From: Spizellomyces punctatus DAOM BR117
Lineage: Eukaryota > Chytridiomycota > Chytridiomycetes > Spizellomycetales > Spizellomycetaceae
Direction of reading: 5' to 3'
Assembly (NCBI RefSeq): GCF_000182565.1
Contig: NW_015971538.1
Coordinates: forward strand, 775,736-839,735
DNA length: 64,000 bases
Under the pieces are notes generated by a model. The model saw nothing but the letters and a program-made list of their open reading frames with translations, searched no databases and was not told the origin of the DNA. Numbering within the stretch: position 1 is the stretch's first letter; every line of letters starts with the position of its first letter. Both the position numbers and the translations under genes were made by a program. Shown piece by piece: positions 1 through 13,800 of the stretch.

Positions 1-2237
<2,237 letters not shown>

Positions 2238-2454
2238 CGGTGATGTACTACTAATATTCCGGAAATATATCACACTTGCTTTGATTTCTTGAGTGTGCAT
2301 CCTTTTACTGGTGTGGACTTTTCATGTGATCAAAGCCTTGCACAGGCACGCTCGGTAAAATCCTCACCAGAAATCAAAGGATATTGGCAAGAGGGCCTCC
2401 ACGGCGAAATGATTATAATGTAATGTACAACGGAAAATTGAAGCCCGTCCATCA

Positions 2455-2908
2455 TCATGCGGACTTGTCGGCAGAGGATGGTGGAGGCATTGGAATGTTA
2501 TCAAAATCGTCACGGCCCGTCTTGTACATTGAATAACCAACTAGATTTGAGCGTTCCAGAGTGTGAGTCCAGGACATCCCAACCATAAACTCCAAGGTCA
2601 TGAGCAACAGCCAACTTACATATAGCCAGCGTTCCTCCCAAAAGAATTCCTCCCACTATCATATTCCTCTTACGGTACGGCCGCATAATCTCCATTTTGG
2701 CGGCCATGAGCTGCTCGGGCGTCATGCTACGTTGGTAGGCGTTCAAATGTCTGTACGCTTCCTGAACTGGCATCTATACTCAACCATGTTAGTGATTGCA
2801 TTAATTGCAAGTGTCAATGCGCGGTATATGCGATTAACTCACGTTATGGAAATCAAAAGGGTGAGCAGGCTGTTGAGGTGCTGTCGGAAGGGGCGGAGGA
2901 TGAGCCAT
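2455..2908 (-). CDS. COA3: COA3, cytochrome c oxidase assembly factor 3
   Basis: Coa3 is a small single-pass inner mitochondrial membrane protein that regulates translation and early assembly of Cox1. Three exons, 2908-2843, 2773-2620 and 2540-2455, encode about 101 residues, and both junctions keep phase. The protein has a proline-rich start, a basic stretch before the membrane (EIMRPYRKRNM), one hydrophobic segment (MIVGGILLGGTLAIFGYSMY) and a short acidic/proline tail (DDFDNIPMPPPSSADKSA). This order, with RKRN just before the helix and Y-x-M-Y after it, is the Coa3/CCDC56 pattern. The start ATG is 19 bases from the stop codon of the upstream Fanzor-like ORF on the same strand. The COA3 promoter and 5' UTR therefore must lie inside or very close to that ORF. 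Assignment rests on a short family and is good but not certain. Confidence 0.82.
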
Positions 2909-2927
2909 TTTGGTGATTTCCAAAGCG

Positions 2928-4730
2928 TTAACTTGCAAGCGAACTAGTTGCTTGTTCACTGTGCGCGTTGCCAGGACACCCAGAGATGCTAGTGACGTGG
3001 TCATATAGTGTGCCCCGTTTGTGGACTTTTTCAACCTTGCCTTCTCGTCGTCGATAAGGTCTTGAATGAGGTCGTTCTTTGAATTTTTTCTCCACAAACT
3101 CAGATGAGGAACAGCGAGGGCAAACAGATGAGGTCTTGTACTCGTCGAGAAGGAAACAATCAATGCGGTTGCGCTTAAAGAGGGTGCTCCAGCCTTTCGT
3201 CTTTGATGAGGTCTGAAATCTCGCAGTTCGACCAGCGTCGCTCCAATCACCCATCACAATGGTAAAGTTCCCAAACTTGTTGCGCAAGTTGGATATGAGG
3301 TTCGATTCGCTTCGCTGCCGATTGATGAAGGAGTGCCATTTCCATCGCATGTGGGCAGGGTGGGAGTAGAATTCCTTGCGACGATCCCAATCAGCGCGGC
3401 GAACGAGAAGGTAGCGAGTGAAGTCCATGAGGTTCATTGTTTTGTGGGATGGTATTCGTGATTCTATGAGATCAACTCCAGCTTCTTCCTTCATTGCTTC
3501 TCGTCTCTTTGCAAATCGCCGGCTACCTGTCTCCACGGCTCGCTGGTTGGCGGTGTAGCGAAATGTCGTACCACTGTTGTCTTGGCAGTAGAGAAGATCG
3601 CGCTTGTTTGGGTCGATAACGATGACATTTTCTGCTGCTCGACAAGCAGGCAAGTTTTTCTCCACATATTGCGCTTTAACGTCGTCCTCTAAACTCTTTG
3701 CTGACTTTCTCGCTCCGCGCTTTCCACACTTGTCTGCTTCTGGGTGCTTTAGGTATACAGACACCGAGGTTCCGTCCGTCGTGATCGAGCCTTCAAAACA
3801 CATTCCATGACGAGATCTAAAAGCCTTGTTCTGCAGATTACAGATGCGCAACCATAAATCGACCTTCTCTACGGCTTCTGCTTCTCGTCGCGTGATGCAG
3901 AGGATGTGGGCGTAGAGAATGAGCGTGTCGATGCGAATATGGGACTGAATCAGAGACCGATGAAGAGGGATTGCACTGAACCGACGGAAGCCATGTCGTT
4001 CATACAGCCCAGAGAGTTTGCAGTATGCAGGAAAGAAAGCGAGAGGGTCTACAGCAACCGAATATGCGAACGGCTGGTCAGAAAGGGGAATGAAGGACCA
4101 CATCTCTTCTAGAAGTTCACTCTCTTTAGCAGTCAAGTCATCAAGTGACTCGGGCACAATATCAAAAAGGAAAATTGACTTCAAGTAGCGTAGCCGAGCA
4201 AAGAAAGCTTTCCGCGCTTCACTCTTTGGAGGCCCTTTCCGTCCCTTCACGTCGAGCCGCAGATTGATATACCGAAGGAGCATCTGCATGAAATGCTCTT
4301 GAACGTTGACTTTCAGGTTCGTCATCATACTCACTGTCAGGTAATTGACTGATTGCTGCTCGCCTCGTAGATTTGGGTGAACAAAGCCGACGATTTGGCA
4401 GTACCGTTGAACATATGGCAGCAAACAATCCCGCCATGCCTTCTTTGCTTCCTTTCTTGGATGCCAAGCCTCCCCCTTGTTGAGAAGATAGAGAATCGCT
4501 TCGATTGTATCTTCATTTACCGTGGGAAAGGTTGGTGCAGATAGGATGTAGAATTTGAGAGCGTGGGAAGCGTGGTCGGCGAGTTGATGGATGATGGCGA
4601 TGTAATCTAAAAGCCGTTGGCAGTAGATGTCGTTTGGCAGGAAAGCTTTTGCAAAGGAAGTCTTGTTGCAGGTATGTAAGCAAGTAGGTTTGTCGAGTTT
4701 TTCGAGCCTTTGCTTTTTCTTTGGTGGCAT
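2928..4730 (-). CDS. Fanzor-like TnpB-related RNA-guided nuclease
   Basis: Single uninterrupted 600-residue ORF, unlike the intron-rich neighbours. The start chosen, ATG at 4730, gives MPPKKKQRLEK, which resembles a nuclear localisation signal, and lies about 41 bases below a TATA-like box. The same frame opens further to ATG 4805. A RuvC-type core is visible: RuvC-I VIVIDPNKRDLLY with Asp about 373; RuvC-II FLLDEYKTSSVCPRC with Glu about 530; and the first zinc knuckle Cys537-x2-Cys540. This spacing (E followed by Y-K-T-S-x2-C-x2-C) is characteristic of Fanzor and TnpB. The basic, tyrosine- and leucine-rich N-terminal 370 residues fit the RNA/DNA-binding lobe. The last 60 residues are odd: the second Cys pair and a clear RuvC-III Arg-Asp-x2-Ala motif are not recognisable, only YDHVTS. 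The 3' end may be frameshifted or decayed. Fanzors act with an omega RNA usually encoded at or after the ORF end; none could be verified here. Confidence 0.85.
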   Translation of the reverse strand: MPPKKKQRLEKLDKPTCLHTCNKTSFAKAFLPNDIYCQRLLDYIAIIHQLADHASHALKFYILSAPTFPTVNEDTIEAILYLLNKGEAWHPRKEAKKAWRDCLLPYVQRYCQIVGFVHPNLRGEQQSVNYLTVSMMTNLKVNVQEHFMQMLLRYINLRLDVKGRKGPPKSEARKAFFARLRYLKSIFLFDIVPESLDDLTAKESELLEEMWSFIPLSDQPFAYSVAVDPLAFFPAYCKLSGLYERHGFRRFSAIPLHRSLIQSHIRIDTLILYAHILCITRREAEAVEKVDLWLRICNLQNKAFRSRHGMCFEGSITTDGTSVSVYLKHPEADKCGKRGARKSAKSLEDDVKAQYVEKNLPACRAAENVIVIDPNKRDLLYCQDNSGTTFRYTANQRAVETGSRRFAKRREAMKEEAGVDLIESRIPSHKTMNLMDFTRYLLVRRADWDRRKEFYSHPAHMRWKWHSFINRQRSESNLISNLRNKFGNFTIVMGDWSDAGRTARFQTSSKTKGWSTLFKRNRIDCFLLDEYKTSSVCPRCSSSEFVEKKFKERPHSRPYRRREGKVEKVHKRGTLYDHVTSISGCPGNAHSEQATSSLAS

Positions 4731-4770
4731 GATGATATCTGTAGAAAAGCCTGGGAAAATGGGCGACGAC

Positions 4771-4778
4771 TTATATAG
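4771..4778 (-). promoter_or_regulatory. TATA-like box of the Fanzor-like gene
   Basis: On the minus strand the sequence reads TATATAAG within CCTATATAAG, about 41 bases upstream of the ATG at 4730. It implies a very short leader and supports 4730, not 4805, as the start, because an ATG at 4805 would lie upstream of the box. The placement is by eye only. Confidence 0.5.
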
Positions 4779-4805
4779 GATTTTTTGGATCAAACCATAA
4801 TTCAT

Positions 4806-5152
4806 GAGTCTAAATCGAGTAAAATTATGATTAAATTGGTTGGAATCTCTGTACTAGTACCAATACCAATCGGCTCCGCACTATGTATTCCGTTCACACG
4901 GATGGCATATCTGTTTTTCCTCGTAGACATATATATATCGGCGGCGCCTCAGATACTTGTCACCTTCAACTGCTATAGAATTATCTTTTTATTGAATTTG
5001 CTCCCAAGTCCTTTCGTTATAATTGGTGTGCAGTATAAGGTCCGGATAACTTGGCAGCTAAAGATTTTCTGCATACCATGGACAAATTGTGGACAATAAA
5101 GTCTAGTCTTGCAGAGGGTAGAATACTCACATGGTCTGCAAGAAATAAAGTC
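4806..5152. other. intergenic, AT-rich, no gene seen
   Basis: About 350 bases between the 5' side of the Fanzor-like ORF and the 3' end of the derlin gene. Short ORFs here have no family features. I saw no terminal inverted repeats that would mark the edge of a transposon, although this is where the upstream boundary of a Fanzor-carrying element would be expected. Confidence 0.5.
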
Positions 5153-6119
5153 CTATATCTCAATCATTCTCTTTAAAAACTCAGGGGCGCGGAGAAGCCT
5201 TCGTCCTTCAGAGATCTCCATTCTCGGATAGACATCATCGAGAAAATAGTATACATGCCCCACAGCCAGCCCCATGAGGTCGCCTGCCGGCCATTGGTTG
5301 TTCAGGAGGATGGTAAACCCGAGTAGCACCCATGGCAGGTACGGAGCAGTAAAAGTGAAGATCCCCAGAAAGTTCATTCGAATGAATGCATTTCGTCGTG
5401 ACCAGACGTAAACGAGCATGAAAGTTAGAGGAGAAGAGAGGAACGGGATGGAGGTACGAGCAGGGAGTAGAGGCGACATGCCCTGAGAAGAAAAGGTTGG
5501 TTACTATTACATGACTTTTTGACGTATATCACGTCAAACTTTTCCGACGTAAGCTTACGATTGTTGCCAGCATTCCAAATAATAGAAACCATAGGAAGTC
5601 AGCCGTCCTCCCACGGAAAGAGCCTTCCTCCAACATACGGCTATATCGGACGCTGGAAAAACAACATTTGAGCATTTGCTTGTCCGCTTCACCAGACTAA
5701 CACTAGCCATACGTACAGGAAGAACATGTGGAAGAGGAAGTCGAGCGAAAAGTTTCCAAAGTACAGGAAGCTTGTGATAAGTCGCCACCACTGTGATGCA
5801 CCAACCAAATCAGTCACACACCAACAATCATTAATGGTGGACCAACAGGGACGCAGAAAGCTGCCTCAAAGCCTCATGTACTTACTTGTCTGGATCGCCA
5901 TATCAGCGTCCAGTTGAAGTAAAGGTGAAAGGGCGACACGAGATCCAGTTGCTACATGAATGCAATTGTGATAGATCCGTCGGTGATCGATTCCATTGTG
6001 CCAAGGGAAACCCCACATACTGAACTTACGCAGGCAAGGGTGGTCAACACCACAGCGGTAACATATGTCCGTGTGATGACCGGTACTTCATAGTACCACT
6101 CTTCTATAGGAAATGGCAT
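5153..6119 (-). CDS. Derlin (Der1/Derlin-2 family), ER-associated degradation
   Basis: Derlins are rhomboid-like pseudoproteases of the ER membrane that help retrotranslocate misfolded proteins with the Hrd1 complex. Five exons (6119-6030, 5951-5886, 5790-5717, 5652-5559, 5482-5153) encode about 217 residues with intact phase throughout. Family landmarks occur in order: N-terminal [19 protein letters not shown], the [19 protein letters not shown] loop, [45 protein letters not shown], and the helix-turn [14 protein letters not shown]. It ends at EFLKRMIEI, shorter than metazoan Derlin-2, as in some fungi. The gene is divergent from SEC4, with about 740 bases between the two start codons. Confidence 0.95.
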
Positions 6120-6856
6120 GCCGAACTATCTTTGCCCAGGCTTGGAGTCGGGTCGCGGATCTGTGTTATCCACCACCATGACGTGTTCCTTGTGCTTGGT
6201 ACTCACGTGTCAAGCAAGCGAGAACTACAAACTGCATCTACTCCACACAGCGATAATGCCCAGCTCTTTCCAAAACATCTTTTTTAAACCAAGAGATATG
6301 CTCCAGGTAGATGATGTGATGATGATGGATTTGAGTGCATTGCTGTCATCGGCGGATGAATCATTTCACATCTATGCAAACCAATGCACGCTTGCAAATT
6401 TCCAATAGTCTTTTGACATGAGTATCCAACCCATATCTTAACATTTGCAGTTTGAGCAGTTTTGCATGACAAAAGCGCCCGTTGAATGAAGCCTTGTTTA
6501 CATGCCGCAGTCATCATGGCCGTGGCACAGGCATCGGAATGTGTATGACTGTGCCATTATGGCTATTGGGTCACAAGCGGGCGGCAAGAGGTCAGCAATT
6601 GTGGTCTCAGAACGGCTTCAGGGCTTTCAACAACATCTTACGTGCTCGTCCTAGATTCCGCCACGTCTGAGAACGAGCGTTCTGCCAACGCATCTCGTGT
6701 CGAATACTTTTAAACAGCATACTCTCTGTTTTCTTACACTCTTGGCTGTCAGTCTCGGAGTGAGCGTTACGTGACCCTGCTCGATCCCGCCTCCTGCGCA
6801 TCTCGCGTTTGTGACCTTTCCCTCAAAACAACGTTACCCTTTCTTTTCTGGCAACA
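6120..6856. other. divergent promoter region between derlin and SEC4
   Basis: About 740 bases without a supportable gene. Several short ORFs exist on both strands but none shows conserved motifs or splice-consistent extensions. It should hold the 5' UTRs and promoters of both flanking genes. No TATA box was convincing. Confidence 0.5.
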
Positions 6857-7996
<1,140 letters not shown>

Positions 7997-8493
7997 GAGC
8001 TGGATTGGGTGGTGAGGGACGAGTTTGTTGCACATTTGTCGCATTATAATGACGGTGATTAAGCGTGGTGATAGAAAAATGGCCGTCTGCGTGTGGTTGA
8101 GGTTCTCTTATGCTGTTAACTGTTCAAATACCAGAATATTGTCTTCTTTTTATATTCGCCCTATTGATCATTTTGCCATCTGTTGCCTCTGCTCGTGCCA
8201 ATCGAGCGCTCTTCCCGCGGGCCAAATTTCAGATCCGCTTTTTGAACCCTTTTTCGCGCCCACCTTTCAAACTCTGGGACAAAACTCACGTGCCTCGCCT
8301 AGCAACAAAGGCAAAGCTTTAAAGCGTCGATTCAATTCATGACTTGCAAAGCGGAGTTTTTGGGGGTTAGGGGGCATGGCATGGGGCAACAGTTTGCGAC
8401 CTTGCACTGCCAGAACACTGCCTCACCCCGTCTTTTCCCATTCATCATTAAGCATTTTCCTTTCCTTGAGTTGTGTACTTGTGTTTACCCATC
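7997..8493. other. intergenic between SEC4 and GTP cyclohydrolase
   Basis: About 500 bases with no gene that I can support. Pyrimidine-rich stretches close to 8460 precede the FOL2 start codon. The overlapping short ORFs at 8025-8342 and 8110-8322 lack any recognisable feature. Confidence 0.5.
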
Positions 8494-9529
8494 ATGTCTA
8501 CCGAGGCCGCGAATGTAAAGAACAGCACGGTAAAGGAGCCTGGCTCACCCGAAAAGCCATTTGACTCAACAGGAAGTGAAACAAGTGATGGAAGACCCTC
8601 TCTTATCACTCGGTTCCACTCGTCGGTTCTGGATCCAGAGAGAAGTTCATCTCCTTACCGCGTAGCGGAGGCAATCGACCGTGAGGGTGGCTTGCTCTGG
8701 CCATCAAAGGGCACCAAATTGCGCAAAGACGAGTCACCCGAAGAGAGGAAAGAGCGCCTCGAGCGGATGGCGGGTGCTATAAAAACAGTTATTGAATGTG
8801 TGGGGGAAGACCCGGACCGTGAAGGGGTTATGAAGACACCCATGCGCTACGCCCAAGCTCTCATGTTCTTCACTCAGGGATATGAGCAGAATATGAAAGA
8901 CATTATCAATCAGGCTGTCTTTGAGGAGGATCATGACGAAATGGTCATTGTCAAGAACATAGACATCTTCTCTTTGTGCGAGCACCATATGGTCCCCTTT
9001 GTGGGAAAGGTGAGCTGGGCATCGCACATTGAAAGTGTGTCTCATCCTCTAACTCTAACACACTTTTTCAGGTCAGCATCGGATATATACCGGATAAGCG
9101 CGTGCTCGGTTTGAGCAAACTGGCTCGGATAGCCGAAATGTTCAGCCGCCGTTTACAGGTACAGGAGCGACTTACAAAGCAGATCGCCATGTCGCTTCAG
9201 GAGATCTTAAAACCGCAAGGCGTTGCTGTCACAATGGAAGCATCGTGAGTGCCGATGCTTTGCACTGTGTGCTACAAAGTTGTGAGATGTGCGAGATCTT
9301 TAATGCGGCGAATATTGCAGGCACATGTGTATGGTCATGCGTGGTGTGCAGAAACCGGGCAGTAGCACTGTCACAAGTTGCATGCTTGGTGTCTTTAGAG
9401 AGGACCCGAAAACCAGGGAAGAGTTCTTAAGAGTGAGTATACCTGTCCCTCACTTGCCATTGCAGCCATGCGAACAATCACTGATGCATCTTTTTGCGAC
9501 CATAGCTCATCCGATCCCAGGGGCTGTAG
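8494..9529 (+). CDS. FOL2: GTP cyclohydrolase I
   Basis: Catalyses the first step of folate and tetrahydrobiopterin synthesis, GTP to 7,8-dihydroneopterin triphosphate, as a cytosolic homodecamer. Four exons (8494-9009, 9072-9244, 9321-9432, 9506-9529) encode 274 residues. A serine-rich N-terminal extension of about 85 residues precedes the conserved domain. Domain motifs: [16 protein letters not shown], the zinc/catalytic segment [33 protein letters not shown], the [10 protein letters not shown] helix, and [17 protein letters not shown] with the second zinc cysteine. It ends TREEFLRLIRSQGL, the usual family end, the last eight codons being a separate 24-base exon. Phase is kept at all junctions. 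Confidence 0.97.
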
Positions 9530-10043
9530 AAAGGATGTAGAACATATACCCATATACGGCGAATGCTCTTGAGCATTTTACCGTGACCATAGTCTTCATA
9601 AGTGGTTCATGTGGTCCCGTAACTGATTGGTTGCAAAGACTCTTTTGTTCAAATGTACAAGTGTTAAAGTGCTAAATAACGTCATAAAAAATATAAAACA
9701 GGCTCAAACGTCCTTCCGATCAGTCACTAATGATTGAGTGGCTCAACGACCTTTCCTTCCGATCGTGGTCCATTCATTGAAAATCTCAAGGAAAACAAAC
9801 GGACAAAGGAGGATATTTACCCTCGGCAATCGACGTGATGACGAACGAAATACGTGATCGCACTAATAGACCCTTTGTTTGGATTGCTTTCAGTTGGGTC
9901 GTCTCTCCATGACTGTGCATCTAAGATCACGTGGTACATTTCTTTTTGCGCCCGCATTTCGTCCCCCGTTGAGGTTTTCCTTCCTTTTGCAGCCCGCTAT
10001 TGACAATCCCCAACCTTCAGTTTGTCAACGCTAAACAGTAGCC
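9530..10043. other. intergenic with a duplicated eS21 intron/exon segment
   Basis: About 510 bases between FOL2 and the eS21 gene. Most shows no gene. Positions 9721-9755 nearly repeat 10106-10140, which lies in the eS21 first intron (see the repeat entries). The region just before the eS21 ATG is pyrimidine-rich, as is common for ribosomal protein genes. Confidence 0.6.
9721..9768 (+). repeat. upstream copy of the eS21 intron-1/exon-2 junction
   Basis: The 35 bases 9721-9755 match 10106-10140 with only two differences, and the similarity resumes at GATCGTGG (9761-9768) against GATCGTTG (10147-10154). The downstream copy spans the branch-point-like CACTAATGA, the pyrimidine tract and the 3' splice site of eS21 intron 1. 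In this upstream copy the acceptor TTGCAG is changed to TTCCG, so it should no longer splice. It looks like a local duplication. Confidence 0.8.
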
Positions 10044-10446
10044 ATGGAAAACGAGAAGGGCCAGGTACGGTCCTGATTCTGAATGGCATTTGTCGTATCA
10101 CCAGCCAGTCACTAATGATTGATTGCCTCAACGACCTTTCATTGCAGATCGTTGACCTTTACATTCCCCGCAAGTGCTCTGCCACTGGACGCCTCATCAC
10201 CGCCAAGGACCACGCCTCCGTCCAAATCAACGTTGGCGATGTTGACGCTTCTGGCCGTCTCACAGGTACCTTCCAGACCTATGCTCTGTCCGGATTTGTG
10301 CGTTCCATGGGAGAGTCCGACGACTCTGTCAACAGACTCGCTACTGCTGATGGATACCTTAAGGGGTGGGTTCTTTTCAAAGGATAAAAGGTGTTTTTAA
10401 GACTTACTCATTCTCTACGTGCAGTGTCTGGAGCTACCAGCAGTAA
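10044..10446 (+). CDS. RPS21: 40S ribosomal protein eS21
   Basis: Small ribosomal subunit protein. Three exons (10044-10064, 10148-10365, 10425-10446) encode 86 residues, the family length. The protein starts [20 protein letters not shown], continues [34 protein letters not shown] and LKGVWSYQQ, all matching eS21. The first exon is only seven codons long, typical for fungal ribosomal protein genes with an early intron. Part of intron 1 is duplicated about 385 bases upstream. Confidence 0.98.
10106..10154 (+). repeat. downstream copy of duplicated segment (eS21 intron 1/exon 2 border)
   Basis: Partner of 9721-9768. Here the sequence holds the working intron end: CTAATGA branch-like element, then TTTCATTGCAG and the first codons of exon 2. 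Confidence 0.8.
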
Positions 10447-10883
10447 ATGTTGACTCGTCACGTAAACCCGGCACACGCACGTTCGTGGGAGTTGTTGGAG
10501 GGTGGGAATCTGTAGATATGCCTAATGTACTGATGGTATCCTCAGTGAATACACGACTGTCCTTTGTCGAACTTGCTTCTAGTGTTGAATTGCAACGGAA
10601 CAATATGAAGGGGCCGCAACATTTTTTGGATGCGTACAGGACTGGGAGAAATACGACATCATCAAATGGAAGTGGAAAGTTGGGATTGGCCAAGACAATC
10701 TAATCTCATATAATGATCCTCAAGGGGATAAGGGGGTATAATTGCAAGGAGACTAATACTGGAAGTAGTTCACTTTGATAAAGGTTGGCGTATTGGCAAC
10801 ACATTAGATATGTACCCTAGGCCGGTCGATAGTCTCCCTCCAAGTAAACCACAGTGCCGGACTTGTGACGCGGTGAATCTTCG
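10447..10883. other. convergent 3' region between eS21 and SEC15
   Basis: About 440 bases between two gene ends facing each other. ORFs on both strands (for example 10415-10693 and 10419-10703) mirror one another and lack motifs. I see only 3' UTR-type sequence. Confidence 0.5.
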
Positions 10884-13800
10884 CTATTTCGTTGGTGACG
10901 ATGATTGCTGGGTTTTGATACCCTTTAGAACTGTATCAATGCTCTTCCTCTTGGCTTTCTCTGCCGGAGTCGATTTTGCAAATACAGAGGTATCGCCCTT
11001 CATTCTTGAAGGATAGCATATCGTGATTAATAGAATAATCAACAGTCAAATGCGCATCTCACTCACTTTTCAAGCACAACAGCGAGGTTGTTGAATTTGA
11101 TACGCGAATATCTCTTGTCCCTAATCGCCGGATTCAGAATGTCCTCGTAGTTGGATGACTTTAGTAGAAGAATAGTCTGGTTTTCATAATGATAAATAAT
11201 CCAAGATATGTCATTCGCACGCTAGTATCACCTATAGATCGTACCTGTCTCAGTTCTGCGAAAGCATCAGTGACACTGGCTTCTCCCACACCCGCCGCAA
11301 ACTTTTCCAAGAATGCGACATCGTTATCGAATATGTCGATTATTCCAGGGCTGAGGCGTTTAATATCAGGATCTAATAGGAGACCCTGACGTCAAATGTT
11401 ATTAGTAAGAAGCAAGATTGCATTTGAAAACAGAACCTCACATAAATTGCGGATGCTAGGTGCTTAAATGCGCCTAGGTAGATTTGGCTGCGCATGTTAG
11501 AGGGAAGGTTGATCAATGTTGACGTGATAATGGCGTTCATGAAGGTGACCAGGTCTAAGCAGGATCTAGGGTCAATATATCACCATACATCACAAATCGA
11601 ATTTGGTAGGTCTAGACATTCACCATCCAAGTATGCGCTGTGACCATCTTGGCTTTTGGCTGGGAGCGGGTTGTTCCTATAGTAATATTCAGAAACTGCA
11701 AAGTATCAGCCCAAACAGATCCATACCAATCGTAATCCGCAAGTTCCAAGAATTCGTCCATTTTCATGTTTAGCAGCTCAAACAGGCGTTTCTCTGCCAA
11801 AATTCGGGATTCTTTAAATACTTGGGTCGCGGATAGCCGAATGATACCCGCTTTATGTGCTGTCCTAAGGACACAACATAATTATGAGCATCAAATGGTA
11901 TGGGAACACCAGTGCCTCAGATACCTGTTTTCCATCAGAAGCTGCTCAAACTCCGCGCATGCCATCTCGAAGTACTCGAGATTGATCATTATTTGAACGA
12001 CTTGAGACATGTTATTCACCATTATCTTCCTCATTAAGGTGCCATTGAGCGTCTGCACCAAAAGATTCTCCAAAGATTTTTTGAGCAAATCGTCCATTTC
12101 GTTGTACTGTTGCTCGAAGCCCTCTGCAAATCTGTAGAAACCGGTAATGAATTGCTTGATGCGGTCGCAGCATTGTGGAAAGCCTTTGGAGAAGGGTAAA
12201 GTTTTCGGAAATCTGGGGTCCGACATGATTTCGGTGAGACCAGCTGGATGACATAAACGGAGCAGAAGAAAAACTAACCGGATGCTAGACGCCCATTCTT
12301 TGGACACATATTTGAGATTTCTCGTCTTGGAATCGTCTTTGAGTTTGAAAGCGACGGTAACTTTGTCATATTCTTGTTGGTCATTGACAATCATGGGGGC
12401 GTACTCGTCCTCTTCTACAGTCTGCGTGATCGTTGAGCCAATGCTCCAACGCTCCATTTCGGCATTACCGCAGGAAATGAGAAATGACACTCACCTCAAC
12501 TAAGCTCTCGCTACACTTTGATTTCATCAGTTCACCGTAGCGATCAAGTAGAGATAGCATCAAATCCATGAGGCTAGTCACTGCAAAGCCGTACGACTAG
12601 TATGGTGACATTATCGGCATTTAGTCCCCGTGAACTCAAGTGCTTGGCATACGTTATCTTCCCTAAACAAAACATACCTCCATAGTGTCAATGAAGTTCA
12701 CAACTCGGAGCTTAATGGCCAGGAACAGGTCAGGGTCTCGGCAGTCCTGCAAACTATCCGTAATAACCTCGTTCATTTTATCGGTTGCATTGGACCACAG
12801 ACTTTCTACCTATTATAAAGCAGTAAGGACGAAGCACAAATGCAAATGAGTGAACATCTGCTTACGCCGCTTCGCGAACGAAAGTTCTGGGTAGAATTCA
12901 TGACGATTGCCTCAATGATAAAGAAGCCGACAACGTCGTGAAGGTATCTATCAAATCCGGAAAGGTCGCCAGTCTCAAAAGAGAATCGTTGTCCCACCAG
13001 CAAGCGCGCTTGCATCTGTGATAGGCTGCGTTAAACGACTATTCCCCGTTTCCTCGCGCAATCGGACTCCAACATGTATTTACTCTTCTCTTCTCTTCAT
13101 AGAGGCTTCGGAAATCATTTCTTTTGTCCAGTACTTCATGGATATGCAAACATTGATACAAGGGTCTGAAATCAATCCTCGTTTCGTCGTTTTCGTGGTC
13201 GTCACCTATAAAGAGTTATCGTAAGATTATGTTGAATGAGATCATATAAAGGCGGCTTTATACCATGATCAGCGAGCAGCTCCAGTGATTGGCCGAGATT
13301 AAGGCTACTAGCAGAAACGGACATTCCCCGCGCAAGCTTTCCGGCTTTATCCTTTGCTTTGTCTTGCTTTGCAGCTATGTGCTCCAATGCCATTTTCCCT
13401 ATTCCTCGGGTGTTTTCCCGTATACTGTTGTGCATTATTAATTGTTTGTTTCGGCCTGTTAGGATCTCCGGTAGACGACATGCAGATGATGCTCACTTGA
13501 CTAGCCATTCTTGCATTTCCTCCAATACAGCCTCGCGGATGTTTTCCTGCATAATGGGAATGTACTCCTCTATTGATGCTGCTAGTGAACTTTTTGTCCA
13601 AAGTGGTTCACCTGTATTCTCTTACTCACGCATGTGTTTGGCAAAACTGTATTGTGTCACCGGCCGCAAATGTGTTGCCTGCAGCTCCTCCAACATCTGC
13701 CACGGAGACCATCAGATCACGCCAGGCACTCCAGCAGGACGCTAATGTACCTTCAGCGCGGAATAATACTTGCGGCTTTCGATGCTTGCATTCACTTTGT

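Noticed and set aside
3021-3034. Plus-strand CPVCG codons in the Fanzor 3' region
   Set aside because: It resembles a zinc knuckle but is on the wrong strand, and stop codons surround it in that frame. Taken as coincidence.
4731-4805. Upstream ATG at 4805 as Fanzor start
   Set aside because: The TATA-like box at 4771-4778 would then lie inside the coding region, and the ATG at 4730 starts directly with the NLS-like MPPKKKQRLEK.
13612-13629. An 18-base intron in SEC15 (GTGAGT...ACAG)
   Set aside because: It would be phase-consistent but implausibly short. A 48-base intron from the same donor to CACTAG at 13582 also keeps phase and gives sequence closer to EXOC6.
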